From contig QKYT01000013.1 of NCBI GenBank assembly GCA_003550305.1, forward strand, positions 264,270 to 328,269: a stretch of DNA of 64,000 nt, given 5' to 3'. Position 1 is the first letter of the stretch. The number at the start of each line of letters is the position of its first letter. The stretch comes from Glomus cerebriforme (taxonomy: Eukaryota > Glomeromycota > Glomeromycetes > Glomerales > Glomeraceae). Positions 45,134 through 60,060 of this stretch are shown here, one piece after another. A program made the position numbers and the translations under genes. The notes beneath the pieces were generated by a model. The model worked only from the letters and a program-made list of their open reading frames with translations, was not told the origin of the DNA and did no database searches.

Positions 45134-47242
45134 GATTCTTTTTACCTTTTTTTTTTTTTTTTTTTTAAATAAAAATATTTATATATATATATGTTCTGAA
45201 CACGAAAAATGTGGGTAATTTCTTCTTGTATTTTTTTCGAGGATAAAAAAAGCAAAACAAAAAAAAAAAAATTATATATATATATATATATATAAAATAC
45301 ACAAAACGGTATGTCTCTCTCTTCTCTCTATATATATATTTAATAATTCTAAATTTGAAATGAAGGAGGAAAAAAAGGAGGATTTTCATAACCGTTTTTG
45401 ATTTTTAAGTTTTTTTATACCTTATTATTAAATTAATTTTAATTGGATGAATCATTTATTAAAGTTACTTTTAGTACTTGTGTGACAAAAATATTTAGTA
45501 TACGACAGCTACACAAAAATAATTTTATCAAAAAAGAAATCCCCCCGAAACTTTGTACGAGGATTTTTTTTTTTTTTTTTCTAGAGATATTATTTTAACA
45601 TTATTATTTATATTATATTAATTTTTAATTTTTATTTTATTTATTTATTTATTATTCTTTTTTTTAAAGAAAAAAAAAATATGTTTAAACCATGAGTTTA
45701 AGGATGAAAAAAATGTTTGAAACGAACGGTCCAAGCGGTCCCGCATCGATTTTCAATTTTTGAAGTTTTTTTTTTTTTAAAAAAAAAAAATTAATCACAC
45801 CATCCTAACATCATATGGGTATTTTACTGCAGATTACATAATCACTATAAGGAGTTCGAACAACGGCCAGATCATCTGACTTGATGCATATATTTCTAGT
45901 GATACAGATTTTTATATCGATAATCTCTGTAATTAAAGTTGATTCTCACTTTTTAAATGAGGAAAATACCGGTATGTGACTCACTTGAAGAAGTACTATC
46001 CCGAAAATACGAAATCAGATAAACATCAAAAAAATCATTCGGTATTTATCAAAAGTTATCAATAATATCAGTGATATCTGAGGAAACAATGGATTACTAT
46101 TTTCTTTTTCTTCATTTTTCAATTATGCATATATGAAGTTTCAAAAGAAAATAATTGCCAACCTTTTGATCTGAGAATTGTTCTGGAGGCACCTGCATGA
46201 GGAAAGTCATTCGATTTTCAAATTTCGGAAGAATTATTAAAAACCTTAATCAAGTACTACAATAACTTCAGTGAAACGTATATGAAGATAATATGCGAAA
46301 TTGAGAGGAGCAAACACAATATGGATTTAAAGAAATGAAATATCTTTTGACGAATTGCAATATTTCTCCTTTAATGTTATCCTCATAATGAAAATTAGGT
46401 AATAGAACACGGTTTCTTTACAGAGAAATGGTAAATCTGTTTTTCCTGATCTTAATAAATACCATCAATATGATGAATATGATGAAAGCATATTCGCCTC
46501 TATGGTATAAATGATGATTACATTTTTTCTAAAATTGACCCCCGAAAATTTTTGCCGCTGGATCTTTCGTTTCACAGAAAATTGACATGCTGAAATTGTA
46601 AATGACTAACACTTACACGATATAAAATTTTATCAGAGGAAAATCTCTTAATCGACAATGTTAATGAAGTAATTTAAATATGGTGGTTTATACAAAAAAT
46701 AATTATCCTTTTTCTTATTCTACTTAGGTAGTCTCATGGTTCTTAGGTAGTCGCGTGGCTGTTTTTTTGGTGATCGTCGAACATTTCGTCATTTTTTTTG
46801 AAGATGTCAGAGATGTCACTATCATCCCCTATAATATCGGCTTGGTTACTAAAAAGAGTTTTAAAATAATATTAACTATTATTAACTTTTTTAATTTATG
46901 ATGTAATTAATGGTAAAGCCATAAAGGTTAAATACCGAAATCCGAAAATAAATCAATGTATCCATCTTTGCTATTTATTAGATTAAACATCTAATATTAT
47001 GTTTATTCCACATGTAAATTTTTTAATTGGACAAAAAAATTCCGAAAAAAAAAAAAAGATTTCCGATCAAAAATATTTTTCTTTTTTTTTGCGCAGTTTA
47101 ACAATGATATCAAAATTTTAGACAATCTTAACGCAGTGTAATATAGATCTAATCAGTCAGATTTTTTATCATAAATATAGTTACCATTGATAAAATATTC
47201 AAAAAAAAAAATAAAAATAATAATAAAATTTATTTTCTCGTT
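45134..47242. other. Intergenic region between SUN gene and spermidine synthase
   Basis: It holds homopolymers, (TA)n at 45271-45293 and presumed promoters of both divergent genes. A coding-like run on the plus strand at about 46100-46335 reads VSKENNCQPFDLRIVLEAP then, after one TGA, GKSFDFQISEELLKTLIKY and SETYMKIICEIERS. It has one internal stop over about 80 codons and looks like a leftover exon. I cannot name it. Confidence 0.4.
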
Positions 47243-48909
<1,667 letters not shown>

Positions 48910-49070
48910 AGAAATTTATTTTAAAAAAAAACTTTAGTTATTATTAAATAAAAATACATGTTCATATTATTTATTATATATTTTACGTAATAAATTAAAC
49001 TTTATCTCATATGATAAATAATTATTATATTATATTATATAAAATTATCATCAGTCGTCTTAAATTGTAA

Positions 49071-52000
49071 CTATACTTTAACTATTCTAACAACAAGATC
49101 TCCTGCGCTTAATGAATCACTTTCTTTAACTGCAACATATTCAATTTTGCCAGAAACTGTTGATGAAACTACTGTTTCCATTTTCATTGCTGAAAGTACA
49201 CAAATTGGATCACCAGCTTTAATTTCTGCCCCTTCTATAAACAAAAACAATTTAAAAACAAGTTAATATAATTCTCAAATAAGAATATTTATATATATAT
49301 AAAAGAACAAACCTTGTGCTCTCACTTCAACTACCACGCCAGACATTGGTGCACCAATTTCTCCAGGATTTCCAGGATTTGCTTTTTCTCGTTGTATATG
49401 TTCAACAGCTAAATATCAAAACAATAAAATTAATGAATAAAGTTTTGATTATCTAAAATTTAAAAATTTTACTTCACATACCAGCACTTGTGTCTAATAC
49501 GCCAACAGCTCGTGCTTCACCATTTAATTCAAAGTAAACTTCTCGTTTACCGGTAGATGTATTTGGAGGACCAACTGCCAAATATTTAACAATAAGTGTA
49601 ACACCCTCTTCAAGTTTTATACTAAATTCTTCACCAATTTCGGGTTTGGCTAAGAAATATCTTGTGGGTATAATTGAAACTTCTCCATATTTCTCAAGTA
49701 TTTCACGATATCCAGCAAATACTTTAGGATATATAGCAGCGGATGTAACATCCACATCTCGGATTGACCGTCCATATTTAGATACTAATTCTGATTTGAG
49801 TTTTGATAAGTCTAAAGGTTTCAATGTAGCTCCAGGTCGACCTTCAATTCTTGGAAGGTCACGAATAATCTAATAAAATAAAAATCATATGAATAATAAA
49901 TAATAATAAATAAATAAAACTGAAAGCAAATATTTACATTTGTGCGGAGTGGTTCTGGAAATCCTCCGTACGGTTGACCTAAATATCCTTGGAAAAATTC
50001 CACAACTGAAGTTGGAAAATCCAACGTTTTTGCCCTTGAAATTACCTATATATGAATATCAATTAAGTAAGTGATATTTTACTAAATTGATTAATTTAAT
50101 TATAAAAAATAACATAACACTTACATCTTGGTAGCTTAATTTATTAGTCACCATAAATTGTGCAAGGTCGCCGACAACTTTTGAACTTGGTGTTACTTTA
50201 ACTATGTCACCACATAGTTTATTAGCTTCACTATAAGCTTTTTTAATTTCATTCCATCTTTTTCCAAGTCCCAATTGTGATGCTTGAAACATAAGATTTG
50301 TGTATTGACCTCCAGGCATTTCATGTGCATAAACCGAAGAATCAGCACTCAAAACTCCAGATTCAAAACAACTATACAATTTACGTGCTTGTTCCCAATA
50401 TCCATTCAATGCATGTACATCCTCTAATCTAATGCCTGTACCTATATCAGTATGCTCTAATGCAGACACTACTGCACCCATCGAAGGTTGGGATGTTATT
50501 CCAGACAAACTATCTATAGCCAAGTCAACAACATCAGCACCGGCTGCAGCAGCTGCTAACATACTAGCAACACCAGTACCAGCAGTATCATGTGTATGTA
50601 CATGAATAGGTAAATCAGGCCACTTTTGTCTGATAGAACCCACCAAAAGTTTTGTCGCGTCGGGTTTCAATAAACCTGCCATATCTTTGATACCTAATAC
50701 ATGGATTCCTAAATCTACTAATTGTTCAGTTAAATTTAGATAATATTCTAAATTGTGTTTGTTCTTTTTTGGGTTAGAAACATCACCGGTGTAACAAATG
50801 GCTGCTTCAACCACACCACCAGCTTTTTTAACAGCATCAATACCCAGTTTCAAATTTTCGACATAATTAAGGGAGTCGAAGATACGAAATATATCCATTC
50901 CATTATCTTTGGCCTTTTGACAAAAATCATATATAACATTGTCTGGATATGAAGTGTAACCTACGGCATTTGCACCACGAAGTAACATTTGGAAAGGAAT
51001 GTTTGGAACAAGTGCGCGCAATTTAGTCTAGTTTTTTTTTTTAAAAAAAAACAAAAAAAAAAAATTATTATTATTTAATATAAAAGTAGCTTATTTTCAT
51101 ATTTAAAAATAAATGATATCTATAACACTCACCAAACGGTCCCAAGGATCCTCATATAAAAACCTCATTGCAACATCAAAGGTTGCACCACCCCACATTT
51201 CTAAAGAATAAGCATTAGCGAGAGCATGCGCAGTATGAGGTGCAATATTCAGAAGGTCTGACAAATTGACGTGAAAATTAATATGTTGTTTGGATAATTA
51301 AATATATAAACTTTTAAACAATCATACCAGCTGTTCTGACTCTGGTAGCCAATAAACTTTGATGTGCATCTCTCCAGGTTGTATCCATGATCAATACACC
51401 GTTATATTCACGTACGGCTTTAGCAAAAGCTTCTGGTCCCTTTTCAATAAGGATGTGTCTCCATCCATGTTCAGGTGGAACACGGACGTCAACAGGCTCT
51501 GGACCAGCCAAAGAACGAATCTCCGGATAAAGTATTTCACCCTTGAAAACAGGTTCACCCTACAATAACAGTATAATATTTTAAACATTGCTAATAGTAA
51601 TAATAATGCTAAATATAATATTTAGTAATTCTTACAATTTGTCCTTTGATACTACTTCCGTTAACAACAATGTCACCCAAATATTTCAATATTTTTTGGG
51701 CACGATTTTTACTTTCAACAAGTCGGAATAGATCCGGTGTATCATCAATAAAAGTTGTCCATGAATTTCCTTTCATAAAGGTATCATGAGTAAGCAAGCG
51801 TTGTAGAAAAGGAATATTGGTTTTCACACCACGAATCCTAAATTCAACTAAAGCTCGAAGAATTTTACGCCTTGTAATTTCATAAGTTTCTGCCCAACAT
51901 GTGCATTTCACTAATAATGAATCATAATGTGGTGTTATAACTGCACCAACATAACCTGCACCACCATCCAAACGAACACCGTTTCCGCCAGCTGATCTAT

Positions 52001-53441
52001 AGACCTCAATCTTTCCTGTGTCTGGTTGAAAATTTTGGGCTGGATCCTCAGTTGTTATACGACATTGAATGGCGAAACCTTGCGTATTAATACGTTCTTG
52101 TGTTAAGTTAAGATCTGAAATAAGGGATCCGCCGGCAATATGAATTTGTGCAGCGACTATATCGACACCGGTAATTTCCTCTACATACGAAAAAAAAAGT
52201 TAGAATCATTTTTTCATAAGAAATATATATATATATATTACCTGTTATAGTATGTTCGACTTGAATTCGAGGATTAATTTCAATGAAATAATGTCTACCC
52301 TCTAAATCGACTAAGAATTCAGCTGTACCCGCATTTCGATAATGAGCAGCCTTGGCGAGTTTAACAGCATCTTCAAGGATAGCATCACGAATTGAAACCT
52401 GAGGTTTTCGTAAATGATTGTATTTTAGTAACAAATAATATATTTAATATAATAACATATAATAACATCTTACATCAAGGTTGACTGCCGGCGCTACTTC
52501 AACTACTTTTTGATGACGTCTTTGTACAGAACAATCACGTTCAAACAAATGTATAACATTGCCTTTCCCATCTGCTAGTAATTGAACTTCGATGTGTCTT
52601 GGCTTATCCAAGAAACGTTCTAAGAAAACTGTACCGTCTCCAAAAGCGGATAAGGCTTCTGATTTTGCGCGTTCAAAAGAGCTAGGAAGTGAATCTGCAT
52701 CACGAACAACTCTCATACCGCGACCTCCACCACCCATTGCAGCTTTAATAATGATCGGATACCCATATTCATCTATAAAGGCTTGTGCTTCTTCTAATGT
52801 GGAAATTGGGCCTGGTGAACCCGGGACTACAGGAACTCCGCATTGAATAGCTTTATAAACAAAGGTTTGATAGTTTAACATCATAAATTCATAATAATAT
52901 TAAATTAAATCTTCCAAATATTATTTATGTATACTTTACCAAGTTCTCTTGCTTTCGTTTTATCACCCATCTTTTCAATTACATCAGGAGTAGGACCTAT
53001 AAAAGTGATCCCAGCTTCTTCTACTTTTCTAGCAAATTCCGCGTTTTCAGCTAGAAACCCATAACCTGGGTGGATCATAGTTACACCACGTAACTTTGCA
53101 ATGCGGATTATTTCATCTTGAGCTAAATAAGCTCCCACAGGAGTATAAACATTTGGTGTGCCAATTTGATAAGCCTCATCAGCTTTATATCTATGCATTG
53201 ATAATCGATCTTCAAAACTAAAAATTGCAACGGTTCTCATAGAAAGTTCATGAGCTGTTCGAAAAACTCGAATAGCTATTTCCTATTAAATCAATAAATT
53301 AAACTGTTAAAATAAATAAATAAATAAATTTTTTAAAAAAATTATACTTACACCACGGTTCGCAACCAGCAATTTCTCAAATTTCCCAAACATTTGGCCA
53401 CTTTGACGAATTGTATCAACAGAATGCTCTCGTTCGTGCAT
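49071..53441 (-). CDS. PYC1: Pyruvate carboxylase
   Basis: Twelve exons join exactly to 1175 aa, as expected for fungal pyruvate carboxylase: 53352-53441, 52940-53282, 52474-52850, 52242-52398, 51636-52180, 51328-51559, 51133-51257, 50125-51027, 49938-50045, 49482-49869, 49313-49408, 49071-49234. The biotin carboxylase half has [14 protein letters not shown], the [15 protein letters not shown] run, [14 protein letters not shown] (ATP grasp) and [18 protein letters not shown]. The carboxyltransferase half has [28 protein letters not shown] and [19 protein letters not shown]. The C terminus has the biotin lysine in SAMKMET. The enzyme makes oxaloacetate from pyruvate, bicarbonate and ATP. The start [15 protein letters not shown] lacks a mitochondrial presequence, so it is likely cytosolic, as in yeast. 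The gene lies between two polyamine genes: tail to tail with SPE3 and head to head with the ornithine decarboxylase. Confidence 0.97.
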
Positions 53442-54470
53442 CGTTGCTTAATTTTCTTTAAGAATGATTAAAGTATGCGAGAAAGTTTTAAAAAAAAAGA
53501 AACAAACAAATACCTTATATACTACTATTTAATCTCTGAAAAGATTGCAGATCTTATCGTAAAACTTAATAATACGAAATAGATATGCTAAAATCAGATA
53601 TCTTTGTTTTGTGGTAGTGTGACACATACTGTCATGTATCGCATGTATCGTGGGAGAGAATTTTCCTTAATCATTTTATATTTCCTAATCTAAGATCCGA
53701 AGAACCCAGAGATTTTTTTTTTATGCAAACTGTGCATTTAATTTAACAAATAAAGAGATTTTTGAAATATTCATCGGAAAAAAAAATTCTTTACATAATT
53801 TTGTGTTAATTTACAGTAACTATAAATATATTAGTCAAGGGTTGTTTAATAATGTTAATAGTTTTAAAAAAATATTTAATGCATCATGCGCCTCGAGAAA
53901 TATAACAGATAACGTGCATTACACAATTACGTTAATACGACTTCTAAACGGGCCAATGAGAATTTCGGACTTCTCCGTTCTTTGAAAAAAAAAAAAACTG
54001 ATTAGATTCAGATCTCCTGCGGATTTTTTTTATTGTATGACAAAAGTTTTTAGGAAGAAATTCGAAATAACCTCTGGCTTTGAAAATTTTCGCGTTTTTT
54101 ACAGCTTTTTTTCTAGATGTAACATAACTTTATTTGTGAAAAAAACTTCTTCAATACATTTTTCTCGGATTATCTTATATTAGATATATTGATTTTTTAT
54201 ATTTATAAAATTTTGTGGTTTCTCTGTAACCTTGGGCACACACCCATTTATATCTATTGCACTTTTCCCGCGTTAGGAAAGGTGCACTGTCATCACGGCG
54301 CTAAAAAAGAAAGTCGTCAAGTTAATTGTCTTTTGGGGTATTCAGGTATTATTGAAGTAAAAATAGAACTATTAAATTTTTCAATGTAACATGATATCTT
54401 TATTCTTTATTATATAGCGGCCTCCCTGGCACTACAATTTTAGTGTCGCTTGATAAGTTTTCGTGCAGGC
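53442..54470. promoter_or_regulatory. Divergent intergenic region of pyruvate carboxylase and ornithine decarboxylase
   Basis: About 1.0 kb separates the two start codons. No coding is visible. Just before the decarboxylase start, TTTTCGTGCAG ends at 54463 and looks like a 3' splice site, with a possible donor CAG|GTATTA at about 54345, so the leader may carry an intron. No known operator is recognised. Confidence 0.4.
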
Positions 54471-56320
54471 ATGAAAAGACAAGCGGAAATCGATCAAATT
54501 CATCCAAAATTATTCGCTACCAAACGTAACAAAGTCGTCGACTCGGTTAAAAAAAATGACCTGCCACGTATTAGCATGTTATCCGTTGAAGAAGCTTTGA
54601 AATCTCATGTATTGTCTCTTGATATAGACAATTGTGAGGCTGAAAGTGATAATGCTTTCATTGTCGCTGATCTTGGCGAAATTTATCGTCAACATCTTCG
54701 TTGGCAAACTCATTTACCTCGAATTAAACCGTTTTATGGTAAATTAAAGTAATAATTATAGAGTAAATGTCAAATTTCTAAAAAATTTTTATTTTTAACT
54801 TGAGAGTTTGCACATTTCTCATTTGTAACCTTATGTTGAGTAGCAGTTAAATGCAATACAGATCCTATGTTGCTTAAATTATTGATATCTTTAGGAACTG
54901 GATTTGATTGTGCTAGCAAAACCGAAATCCAAACTATACTCGACATGGGCGTAGATCCATCTAATATTATCTATTCCAATCCATGCAAACAAGAATCGTT
55001 TATACGATTTGCCGCAGAGCATGATGTCAAAATGATGACTTTTGATAATGCTGATGAACTTTACAAGATCAAACGTTTCTTTCCTAATGCTCAATTAGTC
55101 ATTCGTATTCTCACTGACGATTCCAAAGCCATTGTCAAGTTGAGTGCAAAATTTGGTGCTTCTTTAAATAATACTGGTTTCCTTTTACAAACTGCCCGCG
55201 AATTAGGTTTAAATGTCATTGGCGTTAGGTAAATACTTATGAATATATACTTGTTATTTCATAGATTTCTGAGAATAACTAAGTTATTCACTGATGCCTT
55301 GCCCCCCGAAGGAAGGGGAGCATTAGTGAATAAAGTTATTCATAAGATTTTTATTGGAAACGGGTTTATCTCATTGCGTATGACGTATACACCGATGGAT
55401 TTTATATTTAATGTACTTTTCTCAAGCTTTTTATCCATTGGTGTATACATAATACCGATGGGATAAATTGATTTATTTCATTTTTATACCAAAAAAATCT
55501 AACATTTTTATTTATAGTTTCCATGTTGGTAGTGGTTGTTATGATGAAAATGCATATGTTGATGCTATTAATAGGGCTAGATTTGTCTTTGATCAGGCTG
55601 CAGAATTCGGTTTCAATTTCCATTTACTTAATGTTGGAGGTGGATTTTCTTATTCGCGTAAAAGCGATGTTATCACTTTTGAAAAAATTGCGTCTGTTCT
55701 TGGACCTGCTATTGACAAATATTTTTCTTCTGACAACATTTGTGTTATTGCTGAGCCCGGACGGTACTACGCAGCTTCAGCTTTTACCGTTGCTACACAT
55801 ATTATTGCCAGAAGAATAATTCATAGAGATCTTGATAATGAGCATGTTCCGAGTATGGATGTCATTCAAAATGAAGTACTTGCTGGAGATGCCCATCCAG
55901 CATTTATGTGTAAGTATTGTGATTGATGTCCCTTCTAACATTATAACTATTAACAAAAATCTTTTTTGAATAGATTATATCAATGATGGTTTATACGGTA
56001 CTTTCAACTGTATTCTTTTTGATCATCAAATCGTTACTCCTAAAATTTTAATGAAGGGAGGAAAATTTTTGTTTGGTGAAACTTTGGATGAACCTAAATA
56101 TAATTGCTTCATTTGGGGGCCAACTTGTGATTCTATTGATTACATCACCAAAAACGGACGTCTTCCCGAATTATTACCTGGTGATTGGTTGTATTTCGAA
56201 GAAATGGGAGCTTATACAATTTCAGCGGCCACAAAATTCAATGGGTTTAAGCGAAATAAAGTCATTTATACCACCACTGATCCTCATGTTCTTGCCATTC
56301 TCTACGATGCGTTACATTAA
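54471..56320 (+). CDS. SPE1: Ornithine decarboxylase
   Basis: Four exons (54471-54738, 54847-55228, 55518-55909, 55974-56320) join into 462 aa, the usual length. Visible sites: FYGVKCNTDP with the pyridoxal-phosphate lysine, [39 protein letters not shown] for phosphate binding, WGPTCDSID with the active-site Cys shared across the dimer, and YFEEMGAYT. The enzyme turns ornithine into putrescine, the committed and usually rate-limiting step of polyamine synthesis; spermidine synthase, its next-step partner, is 5.5 kb away. In fungi the enzyme is normally controlled by antizyme and polyamines. The start could also be the ATG at 54450, but a likely 3' splice site lies between, so 54471 is preferred. 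The second intron is long and carries two hairpins. Confidence 0.95.
55273..55448 (+). repeat. Two hairpins inside intron 2 of ornithine decarboxylase
   Basis: Hairpin 1 (about 55273-55342) pairs AATAACTAAGTTATTCACTG with GTGAATAAAGTTATT and brings a C-run (GCCCCCC) against GGGG. Hairpin 2 pairs GTATACACCGATGGAT (55385-55400) with ATCCATTGGTGTATAC (55433-55448), allowing one G-T pair, around a 32-base loop. Each is visible in the sequence; whether they act in RNA or are leftovers of small inserted elements is unknown. Confidence 0.7.
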
Positions 56321-57550
56321 TAAAATATTCCTTAATTGCTAATTCACCTAAGATTAGTATTATTTTCACATAAAAATGGCAAGAAAACTTCAAATACATT
56401 TAACCTCCTATAGTCATACTCTTGACCAAAAACAGGTATAATTATAAAAAAGAAAAATATGACTATAAAGTAGGAATTTATTAGTTCATATAATATACTT
56501 ATAAAGGGAATTTATATAATGTAATTATACAGAAGATAACTATAGAACGGATCAAGATAATGTATCTTTAATTGGATTGATACTGAAGATTTGGCTTAAT
56601 GTTAAGTTTATACAGTATAAATATAATACTTATTATTAATTATTATATTAGTAAAGTAAATAAAATTACATATTAATTATATTATTGTTTTAAACCATTT
56701 GTCTTTAAGCAAATCAAATCAGTTTAATATGTAAACTAACATTTTATTTGCTATTAATATTTTTTCTTTTATTATATACAGCAAACTGATTTGAAATCTG
56801 ATTTATAGTATTAAACAGTTTTTGTTTAAAATAGTTTAAAACTAAAAATTGGTTTAGAATAGATAACAACAATCTGAAAAAACTGGTGTTAAATTACTTA
56901 TTTCATAGATTTTAATTTTTTAATTTATTACTAATGAATTTTACTACTATCAGTTTTTTTACATTAGGTAATTTTCATGATTTTGTAATATATTTTAGTA
57001 TAAATACAGTTACCTTTTTTTTTATATTTTTTAAATTTCAATTTAAAAACACTTAAAATAAAAAGTATTTTAAAGAATTTATATTAATTTTTAAATTTTT
57101 ATTTTTAAATTTAAAATATTTTAAAATACTTTAATAATAAATAAAGTATTTTTTTAAATTAAATAAAAATATTAAAGAAACTACTAAGATTTTTTATAAC
57201 AATACAATTATATAGATTTTTTGTTTTTAATTTTTATTATTTTTATTTAATAATCATAATTAAAAATTTAAATTTAATTTTTTAATATTATATAACTTTT
57301 ATATAATAATAATTTTTACTTTTGGTAAGTATTATTAAAATTACTCAAATTTAAATTATAAATAAATAAAATTATTGCTTTTTTTAAAGAATATATTTAT
57401 TACAATTATATTATATTATATTAAAATAATATTAATAAAATTAAAAAAAAATTTTGTTAAAATTTAATTTATTCAATTTACTTAAATTAAATTTTATTAA
57501 ATTTCATTATAGAATTAAATTACGCTAAATAGTTTTATTTAATCTTTTTA
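56321..57550. other. AT-rich spacer after ornithine decarboxylase
   Basis: The 3' UTR and polyadenylation site of the decarboxylase must lie near 56321-56470 (AATAAAAT follows the stop). The rest is low-complexity AT sequence with no gene. Confidence 0.45.
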
Positions 57551-57950
57551 TTTTTTTTTTTTTTGAAGACAAGTTGATTAAGCAAGTTTATTAATAAAAG
57601 AATATAAAATTCATTTTTACGAAAAATTTATAAAATTCAAAAATGGTAGCTATATAAAGATAAGCCCTCTTGCCTTACTATGAGGCAGAAATATCCAACT
57701 TATCACACTTATATTATATAGATCCTTAGAGTGAAGTTACATTGCCAAGCCTCCTTAGATAAGATATACTTTGAATCTCTTCTATATCCCAATGCTAGAC
57801 ATCCAAAATAATCCTTTCAACCATTCCTTCTAAATCTTCCTGTTAAATGCAATACCCTTCACTTAGTCTACTTGAATCTCCTTTCAATCACTGCAGATCT
57901 TCAAACTAACATGAAATATTAATAAATTTATAAAGACTGGTAGAAGTATG
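57551..57950 (-). repeat. Second copy of the retroposon 3' end
   Basis: It starts with a T-run like position 1. It shares ordered blocks with 1-330: CCTCCTTAGATA, CTATATCCCAATGCTAGA, ATAATCCTTTCAACCA and a CTTGAATC-type block. On the minus strand this is a poly-A-tailed 3' end. No coding is seen. Confidence 0.55.
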
Positions 57951-58129
57951 CTCTAAAATCTGGTCAATCTAAATATCTGATTATTCATCCAAAAATTGAC
58001 CAAATTCAGATTAATCTGTTTATACTACTGGATTAACTGGATGGTTCAACAGATATTTGATCAATCTGATAATTTATTTGTATCACCAAATTCATTAGAT
58101 TCATTAGATTTTTTTTTATAAAAAAAAAT

Positions 58130-58905
58130 AGGTGTTTTTTATTAAAACTTACTGATTTACTATAGGAACAAATACTTCAGTTTGACTTCTAGAGGTAATT
58201 AAAGGTAGGTAAATTTTTTTTATTAAACTTTAATACAAAAACGTTACTAACATTTTTTTTTTTTCTTTTTTATAGGAACGAATACTTTGGCTCAACTTCT
58301 GAAGGTAATTGAAAGGAGAGGTTTATTAAACTTTAATATAAAAATATTGCTACCATTTTTTTTTTGTAGAAACGAACACTTCAGCTTGGCTCCTGGAGGT
58401 AATGAAGTAAAAGAGGGTATAAAAAGAATTTCTTTTTTATTTTATTATATATAAATATTTATTAATATTCTTTTTTATTAATTTTTGTAGGAACGAACAC
58501 TTTAACTCAGCTTCTGGAGGTAATGGGATAAAAGGAAGCATAAGTGATATTTTTTTTATTTTATTATACAAGAACATTTATTAACATTCTTTTTTATTAA
58601 TTTTTGTAGAAACGAAGACTTCAGTTTAGCTTCTGGAGATAATAGGTAAAAGGAAGTGTAGGGGTATTTCTTTTTTAATTTATTATACAAGAACATTTAT
58701 TAACATTCTTTTTTATTAATTTTGTAAGAATGAATACTTCAACTCCGCTTCTGGAAGTAATGGAATAAAAGGGAGTATAGAAGAGTGTTTCTTTTTTATT
58801 TTATTATACAAGAATATTTATTAACATTTTTTTTTATTAATTTTTGTAGGAATGAATACTTTGCTTGGCTCGTAGAGATAATGGAGTAAAAAAGGATATA
58901 GGAGA
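58130..58905 (+). repeat. Tandem array of ~118-base units resembling microexon plus intron (copy B)
   Basis: Seven units begin at about 58165, 58275, 58370, 58491, 58610, 58727 and 58850. Most have a T-rich tract ending in TTTTGTAG or TATAG, a 28-30-base core (GAACGAACACTTCAGCTTGG then CTCCTGGAG in unit 3) and GTAATG or GTAATT, then a spacer rich in 'TTTTATTATACAAGAACATT' words. The core could read ERTNTSAWLLE in one frame or NEHFNSASGGNG in another. Cores are more alike than in copy A, so this array is younger or better kept. No flanking coding exon was found. Confidence 0.75.
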
Positions 58906-58979
58906 ACTCTAAATAATATATGAATAGGTAGAATTTGAGTTTGCTTATTGAACATAGAAAATTTTTACCCCTAGTGAGA

Positions 58980-60060
58980 TTTTTTTTTTGATTATTTAAA
59001 GTGTTAAATTTAAAATAATAAGTATTTTATATGCATAGCAAGACATATAAATTTGATAACTTAGTAATATGTTTGCATAACAAAAACTTCTTTTGAAATA
59101 TACAAAATATGTTGTATAATGTCAAATATTTTAAAAATATATTCCTTAAAATTAAAAACATGTAAACTAACATGTAAATTCTATTTTTATATGTGACAGT
59201 GTAACAAAATTTAATCTATTTTTATATGTGATCGTGCAATGAAATTATACATGATTGCATAACAAACTTTTATGTGACAAAGTCTAAAATGTATACGTAT
59301 TCATATAATAGCAAAAATGATATATAAAAGTTGGAGGGAAAATAAGTGTTTTTTCTTTTTCCAAATTTTTGTTTTTATAATACCATTTTTGCATCAATCA
59401 TTAAAAGTTGCATNTATTTTACTTAGTAACGTTTTTACAATTTTTAATGCTTTTTTATAGTAAAATTTGACATTTTTTAACTGTTGTATACTTTTAATGC
59501 AATTTTGTTTGCTTTACAACTTTACTTAATCTTAAAAAATAAATTATGAATGCCAATTTTGAGTTTAATATAAAAAAACTGCTAAAATGTAAATCAGACG
59601 GAATACAAAAGTTAATTGTAAATCTTAACTATCTGTTATATATTTTTGAAATTTGAGTATTACGTGTAATTTTATTTGCTCTAACATATAAAAAGTGCAT
59701 CAACTGACTTTAATTATAAAAAAACAAATAAAAAATCCAATTGATGTAAAAGATATAATATTTTGCTTATAATATTAGAATCGGACGAATCAATAAAGAA
59801 TTATATCTTATATGAATAACATTTATGAGTAATATGAATTTAAAAAGAAAATTTTGGATATATAAAGATTTTAAAGACTCTGGCGAGAGGCTTATAAAAA
59901 AGTAAATGAAAGACAAATCATATTTTATTTCTATAATTGCAACCTAAAATTACTGTGAAAATATGTAACAACTCTTTTTTTATCCTTAAATATAAGTGTA
60001 TACCATTTTCTGCTGCTTTTTGATATCAATAAAAGACTTTTTCTAAATTCTTTTCTGTTC
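58980..60060. repeat. Dispersed repeat related to 32990-33250, then spacer
   Basis: From 59160 to 59470 the words TTTTATATGTGAC, GTGCAATGAAAT, GGAGGGAAAATAAGTG and TTTTACTTAG follow the order of the copy that Tc1 interrupts at 31.6-33.2 kb. A single unknown base lies at 59414. The remainder to 60060 is spacer with no gene. Confidence 0.4.

Noticed and set aside
58130..58905. CRISPR-like array from the regular spacing of the repeat
   Set aside because: The host is a eukaryote, spacers are themselves repeated, and unit length and form do not fit.
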